Shown: positions 35,917-45,663 of the stretch, piece after piece
How positions within the stretch are numbered: the stretch's first letter is position 1
Layout of the letters: the number at the start of each line of letters is the position of its first letter
Source: Agathobacter rectalis ATCC 33656
GTDB taxonomy: Bacteria; Bacillota; Clostridia; Lachnospirales; Lachnospiraceae
Reading direction: 5' to 3'
Length of the DNA stretch: 64,000 nt
NCBI RefSeq assembly: GCF_000020605.1
Contig: NC_012781.1
Span: 1,985,501-2,049,500, forward strand
Notes under the pieces: model-generated
What the model was told of the DNA's origin: nothing
What the model saw: only the letters and a program-made list of their open reading frames with translations
Database searches by the model: none
Program-made: the position numbers and the translations under genes

Positions 35917-38094
35917 TTACATGCCCTCCTTTTTGTTATCATCAATTCCAAGTTCCCTGGCTGAAAGCTGTGACTGTGCAATCTGCATATATACATCGCA
36001 ATTTTTAAGAAGCTCCTCGTGGGTGCCTTTTCCTACGATTTTACCGTCATCGAGCACGAGAATCTGGTCAGCATGAATAATCGTGCTGATACGCTGTGCC
36101 ACGATAATAACGGAAGCACTCTCTGTAACCTCTGCTAAGGCTGCACGCAGACGCGCGTCAGTCTTCATATCGAGTGCTGAAAAGCTGTCATCAAACACAT
36201 AAATATGAGGGTCCTTTGCGATAGCTCTTGCTATGGCAAGCCTCTGCTTCTGACCACCTGACACGTTTGAGCCGCCCTGTGCGATTGAGCTTTCATACCT
36301 GTCATTCTTTGTCTCGATAAACTCAGAAGCCTGTGCGATATCCGCAGCCTTTTTTATCTGCTCATCACTCGCGTCTGCTTTACCAAAGCGCAGGTTTGAG
36401 GCGATGGTTCCCGAGAAAAGAATACCTTTCTGCGGAACAAAGCCTATTGACTCGCGAAGCTCGCTTAGTGTGTAGTCTCTGATATCGTGTCCATCAAGCT
36501 CTATTGAGCCTCCAGTCACGTCATAGAAACGCGGAATCAGGTTTACAAGTGTAGACTTTCCACAGCCGGTACTTCCGATGATAGCTGTGGTTTTGCCCGG
36601 CTCCGCCACAAAATCAATGTCTGAAAGCACATCCTCCTTTGCTCCCGGATATCTGAAATCCACATGGTTGAAACGGATAACACCTCTGTGATCAGCCTCA
36701 GTAACAGGCTCTTTTGGATCATTTACAGTGCTGTTTGTCTTTATAACCTCATCGATACGCTCTGCCGCAACACCAGCTCTCGGAAGCATGATGGACATGG
36801 CTGAAAGCATGAGGAATGACATAACAATCATCATGGCATATGTAATAAACGCAGTCATGGTACCTACCTGCATAGAACCCTTGTCTATTCTGCCTGCTGC
36901 AACCCACACGATACCAAGTGTGATGCAGTACATGATCATGGACATACCCGGCATCATAAAGGTCATGACACGGTTTGTAAACAGCTGTGTGCGTGTAAGC
37001 TCACGGTTAGCCTCATCAAACCTCTTTTCCTCCTCCTTTTCACGGCCGAAAGCCCTGATAACGGAAAGACCTGTAAGAATCTCACGAGAAACAAGGTTTA
37101 CCTTGTCTACAAGACTCTGCATAATCTTGAACTTTGGCATCGCAATGCCAACCAGTGTGAAAATAAAAACCATGATAGCAGCAACCGCAATTGCAATCAC
37201 CCACTCCATGCCGGATTTGGTCTGCGCCACCTTGATGATACCACCGATACCAACGATTGGCGCGTAAAGCACCATACGAAGCATCATAGTAGTAACCATC
37301 TGAATCTGCTGTATATCATTCGTGCTTCTAGTAATCAGTGATGCCGTAGAGAATTTGTTAATCTCGGCATCTGAAAAACCTACAACCTTTGAAAAGGTCT
37401 TCTCCCTCAAATCCCTGCCGACAGCGGCACCGACCTTTGAAGCCGCAAAACCTACAACACATGCTGCTATAAGCATAATAGCTGCAAAGGCTGCCATCTT
37501 GGCGCCTGCCTTCCACAGATAAGCAACCTGATTGGCATCCACGTCGATTCCTGCATTCTCATCACACTTTGTCGCAAAAGTTACACCCATGGACTTTAAA
37601 GTAGCTGAACCCACCGCATCGATTTTTTCCTGCACCTTGCTTCTTATCTGCTTTATCATGTTATCATCGAGCGCTACTCCCTGCGGGATAGCCGATGCAT
37701 CCACATCCATCTGCTCACCCGACTGAAAAGCCTGATATGCCATGACAAGAGGAACCAAAAGCTCCTCATCCAGCTTATCAAGTGTGTCCGAATCAGCTGT
37801 CAGCTTGTATTTTGCCACACCGTCATCAGATTTTGAAGCATCCTCTGCCTCATAACAGTCCGTAAATTTTTCTTTCTCGTCAGACAGCATAAATGTCTGT
37901 GCCATCTGATAATCCTCCGATGTAATCTCCTTTGGCAGGATATGCTCAATGCCATGATCCTGGATACCAACATCAATGATGTCAGATGTGTACGCAGGCA
38001 AAGCCAGATCACAGTAAGCCTGAGCAATGAGAAAAACAAATATTAATATGATCCATCGCCAGTATGGAATCAGGTTTTTGAAAATTTTACTCAT
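35917..38094 (-). CDS. ABC multidrug exporter, half-transporter with degenerate ATP site
   Basis: 725-residue exporter half. The first transmembrane segment (WRWIILIFVFLIAQAYCDLA) is followed by an extracellular region of about 150 residues (about 45-195) before segment 2, longer than in a standard half-transporter. The ATPase has Walker A GSTGCGKSTLVNL and signature NVSGGQKQRLAIARAIA. Walker B reads IYVFDDSFSALDMKT, with Asp where the catalytic Glu should be, the hallmark of the non-catalytic site in heterodimeric exporters such as BmrCD and TM287/288. First gene of the pair, with promoter at 38172-38199. Confidence 0.9.
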   Translation of the reverse strand: MSKIFKNLIPYWRWIILIFVFLIAQAYCDLALPAYTSDIIDVGIQDHGIEHILPKEITSEDYQMAQTFMLSDEKEKFTDCYEAEDASKSDDGVAKYKLTADSDTLDKLDEELLVPLVMAYQAFQSGEQMDVDASAIPQGVALDDNMIKQIRSKVQEKIDAVGSATLKSMGVTFATKCDENAGIDVDANQVAYLWKAGAKMAAFAAIMLIAACVVGFAASKVGAAVGRDLREKTFSKVVGFSDAEINKFSTASLITRSTNDIQQIQMVTTMMLRMVLYAPIVGIGGIIKVAQTKSGMEWVIAIAVAAIMVFIFTLVGIAMPKFKIMQSLVDKVNLVSREILTGLSVIRAFGREKEEEKRFDEANRELTRTQLFTNRVMTFMMPGMSMIMYCITLGIVWVAAGRIDKGSMQVGTMTAFITYAMMIVMSFLMLSAMSIMLPRAGVAAERIDEVIKTNSTVNDPKEPVTEADHRGVIRFNHVDFRYPGAKEDVLSDIDFVAEPGKTTAIIGSTGCGKSTLVNLIPRFYDVTGGSIELDGHDIRDYTLSELRESIGFVPQKGILFSGTIASNLRFGKADASDEQIKKAADIAQASEFIETKNDRYESSIAQGGSNVSGGQKQRLAIARAIAKDPHIYVFDDSFSALDMKTDARLRAALAEVTESASVIIVAQRISTIIHADQILVLDDGKIVGKGTHEELLKNCDVYMQIAQSQLSARELGIDDNKKEGM

Positions 38095-38171
38095 AAACGT
38101 TTCCTTTCTTTCCGGTTAATTATCCCCCATACACGAATGCAAAAATATCCGCAATCGTGCGCATACTATCT

Positions 38172-38199
38172 ATTTTATCAATAAGCGCGGATAATTCAA
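38172..38199 (-). promoter_or_regulatory. Promoter of the ABC exporter pair
   Basis: On the minus strand TTGAAT (38194-38199) and TAAAAT (38172-38177) are spaced by 16 nt. Transcription would begin near 38165, leaving a leader of about 70 nt before the 38094 start. Confidence 0.6.
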
Positions 38200-38226
38200 T
38201 AAAGAAAGTATAAAGAAACAGTAAAA

Positions 38227-38266
38227 AAACAGAGACTATATAAATGGTTTATATAAGTCTCTGTTT
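38227..38266. terminator. Terminator at the end of the pilus operon
   Basis: AAACAGAGACT-ATATAAA pairs with TTTATAT-AAGTCTCTGTTT, a long stem with one small bulge. On the minus strand it is followed by T7. It closes the leftward pilus transcript after the DUF5057 gene. Confidence 0.85.
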
Positions 38267-38317
38267 GATAAATTGTGCTTAAACGAAAAGTATGTGATAG
38301 CCAGGAGCCTTTGAAAA

Positions 38318-41300
38318 CTAATCCAAATCAGCAAGACCTACACGCTGTATCTGGAAGGTCTTGTATGCCTTTGCTGTTGTAGTTTCTTTATCACCACCGC
38401 TCACCTGTGACTGGTAAATCTTACTATATCCTACGGCATAAATCTTTATAGAATTAGCTCCCTCCGGTAAAGCACTCAATGGTACCTTTACCTTATATGT
38501 CTTGTTATTTTCAAAGAAGTCCCTTGGATCCTTATTTAATTGACTGTTTTCTTTACTGTTATTTATCTGTTCATTTTCTGTTCCATCATTATTCAGTGTA
38601 TAGATATCCCAGTCCACCTTCTTTAAGTAAATCTTATCATTTCCGGTGCCAATCGTTTCATCTTTTGGATTTTTTTGCGGATCCTCGATATAAAAGTCCA
38701 AATAAACAACAGTTTTTTCATCAATCTGATTTCGCACAAGGTTTGAATCCTTTACCGTAAAATAAACATCCTGCGTACTGTCTGCACCATCTAGTCTGGC
38801 ATCCGCTTTATTAGCTGCTTCTTCTTCAATGGCATCATCAATAGTTGCATATAATGTAGTTATGTCATTTGAATCAGTATCTGCATTCTCTTTAAGATAA
38901 ATTGACGGCTCATGAACTGATGCACTATATGCAGCAATCATAGTGTTTATATAAAGTTTCAATTCATCATCATTATTTGAGAAATCGGAATGTCCTACAC
39001 CTGAGTATGTTACATTTCCCATTGTGTAAATATAATAATTATTTCTTACATCCTTTGGAGACTGCTCATAAATTCCATGGTTTGACAAGGTATACCATAC
39101 AACAATATCACTCTCACCATCACCATCAGCATCCTGATTCATATCCAGCTGGTAGTACTGCTTATGAGTGGTAGCTATATTTATTTCGTCAGCAATCTTA
39201 AAAGGATATGTGGTAATCTGTCCTGAATTAACCTTGACTGCCTTATTAGTCTTAGCTTCAACATCATTACCATCTAGCCCTGAATACAGCCTGTACTCGC
39301 CATGATCGTTACCATTATCTTTCCACTGATACTGATTTAAATCTGCATAAGTAAATCCCTGATTCTGTCTGACAATAACTGAATTATCAGATTTTGGCTC
39401 ATATGCAATATCAGTATTATTCTTTTTGGCAGTCTGTACAGCTTTATCAAAATCCTCATCAGTACTCTTTAATGTATTGCCCTTCTTTAAATACTCATTT
39501 GACAGGATTCCATATCTGTCCAGTCCGACAGTATCACGAATTATAGAGTTAAACTTATATCCCCAGACATTATTCTCTCGCGTATCATTTTTATTATTAC
39601 AAAATGATGTTGTATCATGAGCAAACAATACCGGTTTTCCTGACTGGATATATGCTTTTATTTTATCGAGATGATTATTTGTATTATCAATATCATAACA
39701 ATCACCAAATCCAATCACAAGCATATCGTATGTCTGCAGCTTATCACATACCTCATCCATTTTAGGTACGTTGTCATAACGAACTGTTTCTATATCCAGG
39801 TCAAAATCCTTCACTTGACTAAGTAATTTATGAAACTTTGTATTGCTATCATTCTTCTGCGTCTGCATATCAAAATTTCCCCTAAAGTCCTCATTATGCT
39901 CCAACTTTGAATTAATCTGAAGAATCTTGACTTTTGTAGGACTGCCTTTTGAATTTTTGACATACACATATCCGGATTTCTGATCATATCTGTAGCTATT
40001 TGTAGCCTGACTCACACGAAGCTGCCAAGGCATAACTCCTACAAATCCATTCGGCAAATCATAAACCAGTTTATAATTATAATTGCCTGCATTCAGACTA
40101 TACATATATTTACCATCATCACCCATTACCGGATTCACAATAGTACCATCACAATATAGTTTTATTTTATTTGCAGCTATTCCTTCATTGGTCGTCGAAA
40201 ACTTACCATCAGAATTTGAATCCAAGAACAGCTGTGCATTAAAACTCGCTTTAGAATCCGCACCACCTGCATTGTTTATTGAAAATTCCAATGTAATCTG
40301 ATTATTACTAATCTCAACATAATCTGTATCTTTTACTTTTTCCTGCTCCTTGAGTAATATTTCAGGTTTTTCAGTAGTCAGGTAGGTAACAAGGTCAGCT
40401 GTCTCATTTGACTGTTTTTTTAAATTTCCCTTGCTGTCCACTTTAAGAACATTGTCTTTATCTTTTGCATAACATAAAAGAGTAAAAACATTTGAACAGT
40501 TGTCTATATACTCCTCATTAATTCCTCTGCCATAAACAGTAGAGAAAAAGCCATCTGAAAAGACGACAGGAAAGCCCGCCTTTATATAATCCTCCAATTC
40601 TGAAACCTTCTGCTTAGTAATATCATTGCCTGAGCCTCTGTATGTGTTTGGAGCAGTTAAATAATCAGCATTATTTCCATTATTTCTTAATGTAAGGTTA
40701 GTATTAAGCTTCGTTCCATCATTTATATAATCAGTATCCAGCAATCCCGCATGACCATTTTTGAGCATATTATATCCCCAATAGTTTACATAATCATTTG
40801 GATTTATAACAACAATGTCACCAACATTTGAGTATTTAAGCCCATCCATTTTCCAATCATTATATACTGTATGACCATCTCTATAATTCAGATTATCGGC
40901 TACAAGTCCCATATATATCATATCATAATTATTGAGATCCTCTATTCTTCCAATAAATTCTGCACTCGTAACCCTTGTTATTGTAACCTTTTTTTGCTCC
41001 GGACACCTTGTTCCAAGCCACTTTTTAAGCTTATCATAATTTAAAGCGTCAGACTCATTTTTTACAGTTCCGGGCTCTATATCCAGTATGTTCAGACTAT
41101 CTGTCGGATTTATAATGTCTCTTTTATCGGCATACGATATGATATAGCTTAAAACTATCGCCTTTGAAATCTCCTTGTCATAGTATGCATACTCGTCCTT
41201 TCCAAGAGTATCATTTTCTTTTTTCCTGCTTGTATTCTCTGAGTTGATATACTCTGCTATCTCGTCAAAATTCTCATTTTTAGCTGCTTCGACAAATTGA

Positions 41301-43465
41301 GTTTCATCTTCATTTGCAATAAATGCAGAAGCAAAATCATCTCTTAAAACAAATGGCACATCCGTACTAGGATTATAGTTTCGTGGAATGACATATTCGT
41401 TGCCAATTACAAAACCTTTTGTATGGGTTTTACTGTCAACTTTATAATACTTTATGTCATTATTCCAATTAATAAAATTACCAGCTGAGTCCTTAGTAAA
41501 ATTCAGCGAGCTGAAATTGTTACAGCTCAAAAGACCTGCAAGCTTTTTAATATTACTTGAGTAGTCTGCACTTGAAGAAGCCCACACAATACCATTATCC
41601 ACTATAACAGGCATCATTATACCACTCTGGTGTACACGCTGGACTATCTGCTTTACCTTGTCCCATGAAATGTCATTATCAGTATTATATTTTGCAGCAT
41701 CGTCTCCTAAATCCTTTGAAAGGACGGACTTTGAGCCGGAAAGATAGAGTAAATCAATTGTTGACACATCTATCTGCTCAAGCTCCTTGGGTGTGACCGT
41801 TTTTACATTGAAGGTCATATTGGCAGTCTTATCAGCATCGCCTGTCTTGCCCTCCTGGTTAAATACACCTGTTCTGAACCAGTTATTGTTCTTGAAACCA
41901 CCCTTATAATATATGCGTGTGGTATTTACAGGATAATCAAGCGAGCCGTTTTTATCAGCCTCCATTATATAGTCACCTTTTCCCTTACCCACATAGGTAT
42001 ATGTCTGGCTGTCCTTAACTATATCAAAATATCCGTCTGTATCAGTGAGGATTACCCTGCCTGTGTTACCATCATTATTCTCTGTAGCAGAATCAGCTAT
42101 TGAAGCGTCATCTGAAATATCATCTGCGCCGGTCTTACCTGCCGGCTGATTGTCCTGTGTGCCATCATCTATCTTCTCGTATGGATTCTGTGAGTCAAGC
42201 ACTGCTCCATACTCGCCGGTCTCATCGTAATTAAACTCAATAGGTACCTTAGTATCCACCTCGTAGTAGGTCTCGTCATCAGTGATTTTACCTGCAGGCA
42301 CATACTCCATCTCAACCGTACAGTATGTATACTTCTCATAATCCGGCTTACTGCCATCAGGCAGACTTGCCATCCGGTCAGCTCTTGCAACAAATTCATA
42401 TGGTGATGTGATATCTGAATTGTCTTTTCTGTAAATATATGCCTTTGGGTCATATTTTGCTATGTTTTGCATGCCCTCAGCAGAACCAATGGCATATGCG
42501 CTCTTTATAGAATAAACCACATGCTTGTCTGATGTGTCATCTGCTGTGCCTGTATCTGTCGTATTGTCTGTGCTGCTATCGATATTACCATCTGTACCGC
42601 TGTCTGTATTTCCATCAGCTTTCTGTGAATTATCAGTCTCTACCAGATACTTGGTATTTGTCATGCCATCCGGCAATTCGACTGCAGTAAATGCAACACT
42701 GTAGTAGCCTCTTTTTCCGGGTGCCTTAATTTGATTGCCATTTTCAGTCTCTGTATTAGAGCCATCTGCGGTACTTCCTGTACTGCCTGTATTACCGGTA
42801 CTGCCTGTATTACCGGTACTACCTGTATCCACAGATTCAGAGCCATCTTCTGTCTCATCCTCGCCCTGCATGAAAACATAATGGTCAACATTCTGTCTGT
42901 AATGACCTGTAGGCAGTCCATCTTCATTTACAGCAAGCTGGTAATCAGTGTTGAACTTGTAGTCACCCTTCTCCTGCTTTGTCATCTTGTAGCCTTCGGT
43001 GCCCTGATTTATTTTATCCATATCCACAAGGGCAAGCTCACTCCAGTCATTGCCCTGATTGACATAACTTTCCTCATACGGCTCATAGTAAAGGGGCTTT
43101 GTGTTGTCCTTTTCCTCTGTAGTAATAGGCGCAAGCTTTTCTTTCAGGCTTTTCATATAAGCAGCCCTATTCGTTGCACCTTTTCCCTCTGTGTCAGACA
43201 TCTTTGACAGTGTACCAAACCAATTGTCAGGCTCCTGACCATCAATCAGATAGCCAATGGATGCCATTTTCTTGTCAGGCACCACCTCCACTATATTGAA
43301 GGGCTTGTCCTTGCCATGTGAGCTGACTATATCAGATATTCCATTGAACGCTACATTTGCATCGACCTTTGTTAGGCTGTCATTCAGCACAAAAGCTGCC
43401 ACAACGAGACATCCTGTAAGTGTGAGCGATATTGGAACCACTATTTTTTTTCTTAATTTGCTCAT
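38318..43465 (-). CDS. Giant DUF5057 surface protein of the pilus locus
   Basis: 1715-residue exported protein. An uncleaved or cleaved N-terminal hydrophobic segment is present (PISLTLTGCLVVAAFVL, residues 11-28). The body contains domains of the DUF5057 type, with amidotransferase-like alpha/beta segments (VKILQINSKLEHNEDF, LQTYDMLVIGFGDCYDI and KAYIQSGKPVLFAHDTTS near residues 1180-1290, and an earlier NYDMIYMGLVADNLNYRDG). A Ser/Thr/Gly repeat linker lies near residue 220, and a Thr/Asp-rich one near 290. No LPxTG anchor is seen at the C terminus. It is the last gene of the pilus operon, 32 nt after a minor pilin. Likely a pilus-associated or surface adhesin; function unproven. Confidence 0.82.
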   Translation of the reverse strand: MSKLRKKIVVPISLTLTGCLVVAAFVLNDSLTKVDANVAFNGISDIVSSHGKDKPFNIVEVVPDKKMASIGYLIDGQEPDNWFGTLSKMSDTEGKGATNRAAYMKSLKEKLAPITTEEKDNTKPLYYEPYEESYVNQGNDWSELALVDMDKINQGTEGYKMTKQEKGDYKFNTDYQLAVNEDGLPTGHYRQNVDHYVFMQGEDETEDGSESVDTGSTGNTGSTGNTGSTGSTADGSNTETENGNQIKAPGKRGYYSVAFTAVELPDGMTNTKYLVETDNSQKADGNTDSGTDGNIDSSTDNTTDTGTADDTSDKHVVYSIKSAYAIGSAEGMQNIAKYDPKAYIYRKDNSDITSPYEFVARADRMASLPDGSKPDYEKYTYCTVEMEYVPAGKITDDETYYEVDTKVPIEFNYDETGEYGAVLDSQNPYEKIDDGTQDNQPAGKTGADDISDDASIADSATENNDGNTGRVILTDTDGYFDIVKDSQTYTYVGKGKGDYIMEADKNGSLDYPVNTTRIYYKGGFKNNNWFRTGVFNQEGKTGDADKTANMTFNVKTVTPKELEQIDVSTIDLLYLSGSKSVLSKDLGDDAAKYNTDNDISWDKVKQIVQRVHQSGIMMPVIVDNGIVWASSSADYSSNIKKLAGLLSCNNFSSLNFTKDSAGNFINWNNDIKYYKVDSKTHTKGFVIGNEYVIPRNYNPSTDVPFVLRDDFASAFIANEDETQFVEAAKNENFDEIAEYINSENTSRKKENDTLGKDEYAYYDKEISKAIVLSYIISYADKRDIINPTDSLNILDIEPGTVKNESDALNYDKLKKWLGTRCPEQKKVTITRVTSAEFIGRIEDLNNYDMIYMGLVADNLNYRDGHTVYNDWKMDGLKYSNVGDIVVINPNDYVNYWGYNMLKNGHAGLLDTDYINDGTKLNTNLTLRNNGNNADYLTAPNTYRGSGNDITKQKVSELEDYIKAGFPVVFSDGFFSTVYGRGINEEYIDNCSNVFTLLCYAKDKDNVLKVDSKGNLKKQSNETADLVTYLTTEKPEILLKEQEKVKDTDYVEISNNQITLEFSINNAGGADSKASFNAQLFLDSNSDGKFSTTNEGIAANKIKLYCDGTIVNPVMGDDGKYMYSLNAGNYNYKLVYDLPNGFVGVMPWQLRVSQATNSYRYDQKSGYVYVKNSKGSPTKVKILQINSKLEHNEDFRGNFDMQTQKNDSNTKFHKLLSQVKDFDLDIETVRYDNVPKMDEVCDKLQTYDMLVIGFGDCYDIDNTNNHLDKIKAYIQSGKPVLFAHDTTSFCNNKNDTRENNVWGYKFNSIIRDTVGLDRYGILSNEYLKKGNTLKSTDEDFDKAVQTAKKNNTDIAYEPKSDNSVIVRQNQGFTYADLNQYQWKDNGNDHGEYRLYSGLDGNDVEAKTNKAVKVNSGQITTYPFKIADEINIATTHKQYYQLDMNQDADGDGESDIVVWYTLSNHGIYEQSPKDVRNNYYIYTMGNVTYSGVGHSDFSNNDDELKLYINTMIAAYSASVHEPSIYLKENADTDSNDITTLYATIDDAIEEEAANKADARLDGADSTQDVYFTVKDSNLVRNQIDEKTVVYLDFYIEDPQKNPKDETIGTGNDKIYLKKVDWDIYTLNNDGTENEQINNSKENSQLNKDPRDFFENNKTYKVKVPLSALPEGANSIKIYAVGYSKIYQSQVSGGDKETTTAKAYKTFQIQRVGLADLD
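42757..42832. repeat. 18-bp tandem repeat in the DUF5057 gene
   Basis: About four copies of an 18-bp unit near ACTGCCTGTATTACCGGT encode GSTGNT hexapeptides. The unit length keeps the frame on expansion or loss, so linker length may vary between strains. Confidence 0.8.
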
Positions 43466-43497
43466 TGCGATTGCTCCTTTGTAAAAAACTACTTTGT

Positions 43498-44982
43498 TTA
43501 ATAATATGTGTAAAACGTAATTGTATTTGACTTAAATCCCGACTCTTCCTCAAGTCCAAGCCAGACGCTGATATTTAATTTTTCTCCGACAAAAAAATTT
43601 TTTCCGAGAGTGATATGCATTTTTTCATTTTGATTACCATCTACAATATGATAATTAAGATAGTTCCTATATTTAGGATCATCTTCATGACCTTCTGCTC
43701 CGGTTTCTCCGGCAATCTCCTTTGAACTAAACTTAAATATTCCATCAGGCTCACCATTGCCATCAGGACCATAAATCAGCTTACCATCATCGCCCATTTT
43801 AAAGGATATATCTCCCTTGTACTCGGTTGCACCCGTTGAGCTGACACTTTCTACCTCCATATGCCATACAAAATCCTTAATCTGATATTTGCCATTTAAT
43901 GAAGATTTTTTTAACTCCCCTTCATCAATAAACAATTGATGCGTCTGTCCTAAATCGAAATGCTTATCTGCATCACAATGCAGAATATTGATTGGATGTG
44001 CTATGTTTACAGTTACCTTTGCCGTCAATGACGGATCGTCTATGGATGTTACGGTGATGACTAATTGATCTGTAGTTTCATCGCTCATCAGTTGTACATC
44101 ATATACATCACCATTAGCATTAAAGTTTCCACCATTTTTGTTTCCTGAATGATCCCATGTTACGTTTTTTGAATCATACTTTCCACCAAGTATCTTATCA
44201 GTAAACTTTAAATTATTATTCGTTTTCTTCATCTCATAGTATACTGTTCCGTTGGTTACATCCTTGCCTTTGTAATATATCCTTATTCCTTTAGGTTCTG
44301 CCGGTGCCACATACTCCACATCTGCCCCAGTCGGCACCTTATTGCGCATAGTGAAGTTCTGTTTTGATGTATACTTCTTGTCCCCTGCCTTAAAGTCCAC
44401 GACAATTCCGACAGAATTCTTGCTTTCTGCCTCGCTTAAATCAGGTGTAAAGCCTGTGACATTTTCTGCCATAAGAGATTCCTTGCCCTGACCATCCGCC
44501 TTCACCGCACCAGTTGCAGGATCCAGTGTATCCTTTCGCAGATAGATTTTGTGCTCTGACGGTCTGTATATGATATTGTATGTACAATCCTTGTTGTAAA
44601 TAATCAGCTTGCTGTCGGATGATGTTTCCTCAGATGATGCTTCTTCGGATGACGCTTCTTCCGCTGATGCAGTTGCAATATAACCGGCCTCAGGGGCTGC
44701 CGATGCCACCTCCACCGGCGCTGCCACTGTAGCAGGCTCATACTTAACGCCCTTTTGCGCATCAATTATCAGGTCTCCTATCTGATTCATCGTAAGCTGT
44801 GCCTCATACTGTAAATCTACGTCCTTTGAAGCGTATTTATACTGCTTCGTGCTCGTACCGATAAAGCCCACAACAGCCAGACCCAGTATTCCCATTATCG
44901 CCATGACAATGACAAGCTCAACAAGTGTAAAGCCACTGTTTTTCATATTATTTGATTTGTTCATGCGCCTTAAAAGTTTCAT
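43498..44982 (-). CDS. Type IV prepilin-like protein (494 residues)
   Basis: Prepilin with N-methylation motif. A short basic leader (MKLLRRMNKSNNMKNS) ends before the cleavage site G|FTLVELVIVMAIMG with Glu at +5, followed by the hydrophobic helix. The length is large for a pilin. A Ser/Glu repeat (EEASSEEASSEETSS, near residue 115) links to beta-rich C-terminal domains, perhaps Ig-like (VTVNIAHPINILH). RBS GGAGAGG is upstream. The last prepilin gene before the DUF5057 protein; probably a minor, tip-associated subunit. Confidence 0.85.
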   Translation of the reverse strand: MKLLRRMNKSNNMKNSGFTLVELVIVMAIMGILGLAVVGFIGTSTKQYKYASKDVDLQYEAQLTMNQIGDLIIDAQKGVKYEPATVAAPVEVASAAPEAGYIATASAEEASSEEASSEETSSDSKLIIYNKDCTYNIIYRPSEHKIYLRKDTLDPATGAVKADGQGKESLMAENVTGFTPDLSEAESKNSVGIVVDFKAGDKKYTSKQNFTMRNKVPTGADVEYVAPAEPKGIRIYYKGKDVTNGTVYYEMKKTNNNLKFTDKILGGKYDSKNVTWDHSGNKNGGNFNANGDVYDVQLMSDETTDQLVITVTSIDDPSLTAKVTVNIAHPINILHCDADKHFDLGQTHQLFIDEGELKKSSLNGKYQIKDFVWHMEVESVSSTGATEYKGDISFKMGDDGKLIYGPDGNGEPDGIFKFSSKEIAGETGAEGHEDDPKYRNYLNYHIVDGNQNEKMHITLGKNFFVGEKLNISVWLGLEEESGFKSNTITFYTYY

Positions 44983-45066
44983 GGTTCATCTTCCTCTCCG
45001 ATTTCATCATACAACCTTATAACAGCCTTGCGTCAAAATAAAATATTCATCATTAAACTATGTAAA

Positions 45067-45576
45067 TTACTCACATACCACCTTGCCGGTCTCCTTGTAT
45101 ATCGTGATAACCTTCTCTGTGCTGTTTTTTTGAATCCAGATACGGCTGCAGCACTTACCATTGGCATCAGGCTTCTGTGCACCTGAGCTTCTGTCAAACT
45201 GAAGCATTATACTGCCTGAACTGTTCAATTGTGTCTTATCACTATAATCATCCTTCATGGAATAATATACATCAATCCTGCTCTTTCCGATTTTGCTCGG
45301 AGCAGATACTGTACCATTTATGGTTGTCTTATAATAGTAGGCACCATCTGATGCATCCTTATATATCTCAAGAACTGCGCTGTCCTTTCCCATCGTGGTA
45401 ACTCTTGTTTTGTTAATTATCGATTCAATATTTCTGGCACACTGCTTCACCTCAACACCCATGACCGAACGAATGGATATGGTTGCCGCACCTATAAGTA
45501 CGACAGATATCGCTATCACTACTATAAGCTCTACCAGAGAGAAACCGCCATTATTCTTTTTTTCTGTTACAGACAT
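45067..45576 (-). CDS. Type IV minor prepilin (GspH-like)
   Basis: 169-residue prepilin. The leader MSVTEKKNNG is followed by G|FSLVELIVVIAISVVLIGA with Glu at +5. The remaining residues form a small beta domain with KQCARNIESIINKTRVTTMG, as in GspH/FimT-like minor pseudopilins. The start at 45576 follows GGGAGGAATCC. Processed by the PilD enzyme encoded at 52381. Confidence 0.88.
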   Translation of the reverse strand: MSVTEKKNNGGFSLVELIVVIAISVVLIGAATISIRSVMGVEVKQCARNIESIINKTRVTTMGKDSAVLEIYKDASDGAYYYKTTINGTVSAPSKIGKSRIDVYYSMKDDYSDKTQLNSSGSIMLQFDRSSGAQKPDANGKCCSRIWIQKNSTEKVITIYKETGKVVCE

Positions 45577-45663
45577 ATTGGATTCCTCCCTTGTATATAT
45601 CGTCAAAATTTGCCAAATATAAATATTTCGCAGCTGTTTTGCGCCTTAAAAGCCGCTTGTTTT

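Noticed and set aside
42757-42832. Tandem repeats as a CRISPR array
   Set aside because: Units are contiguous without unique spacers and lie in a coding frame. The same holds for 10843-10981 and 55479-55522. No cas gene is present.
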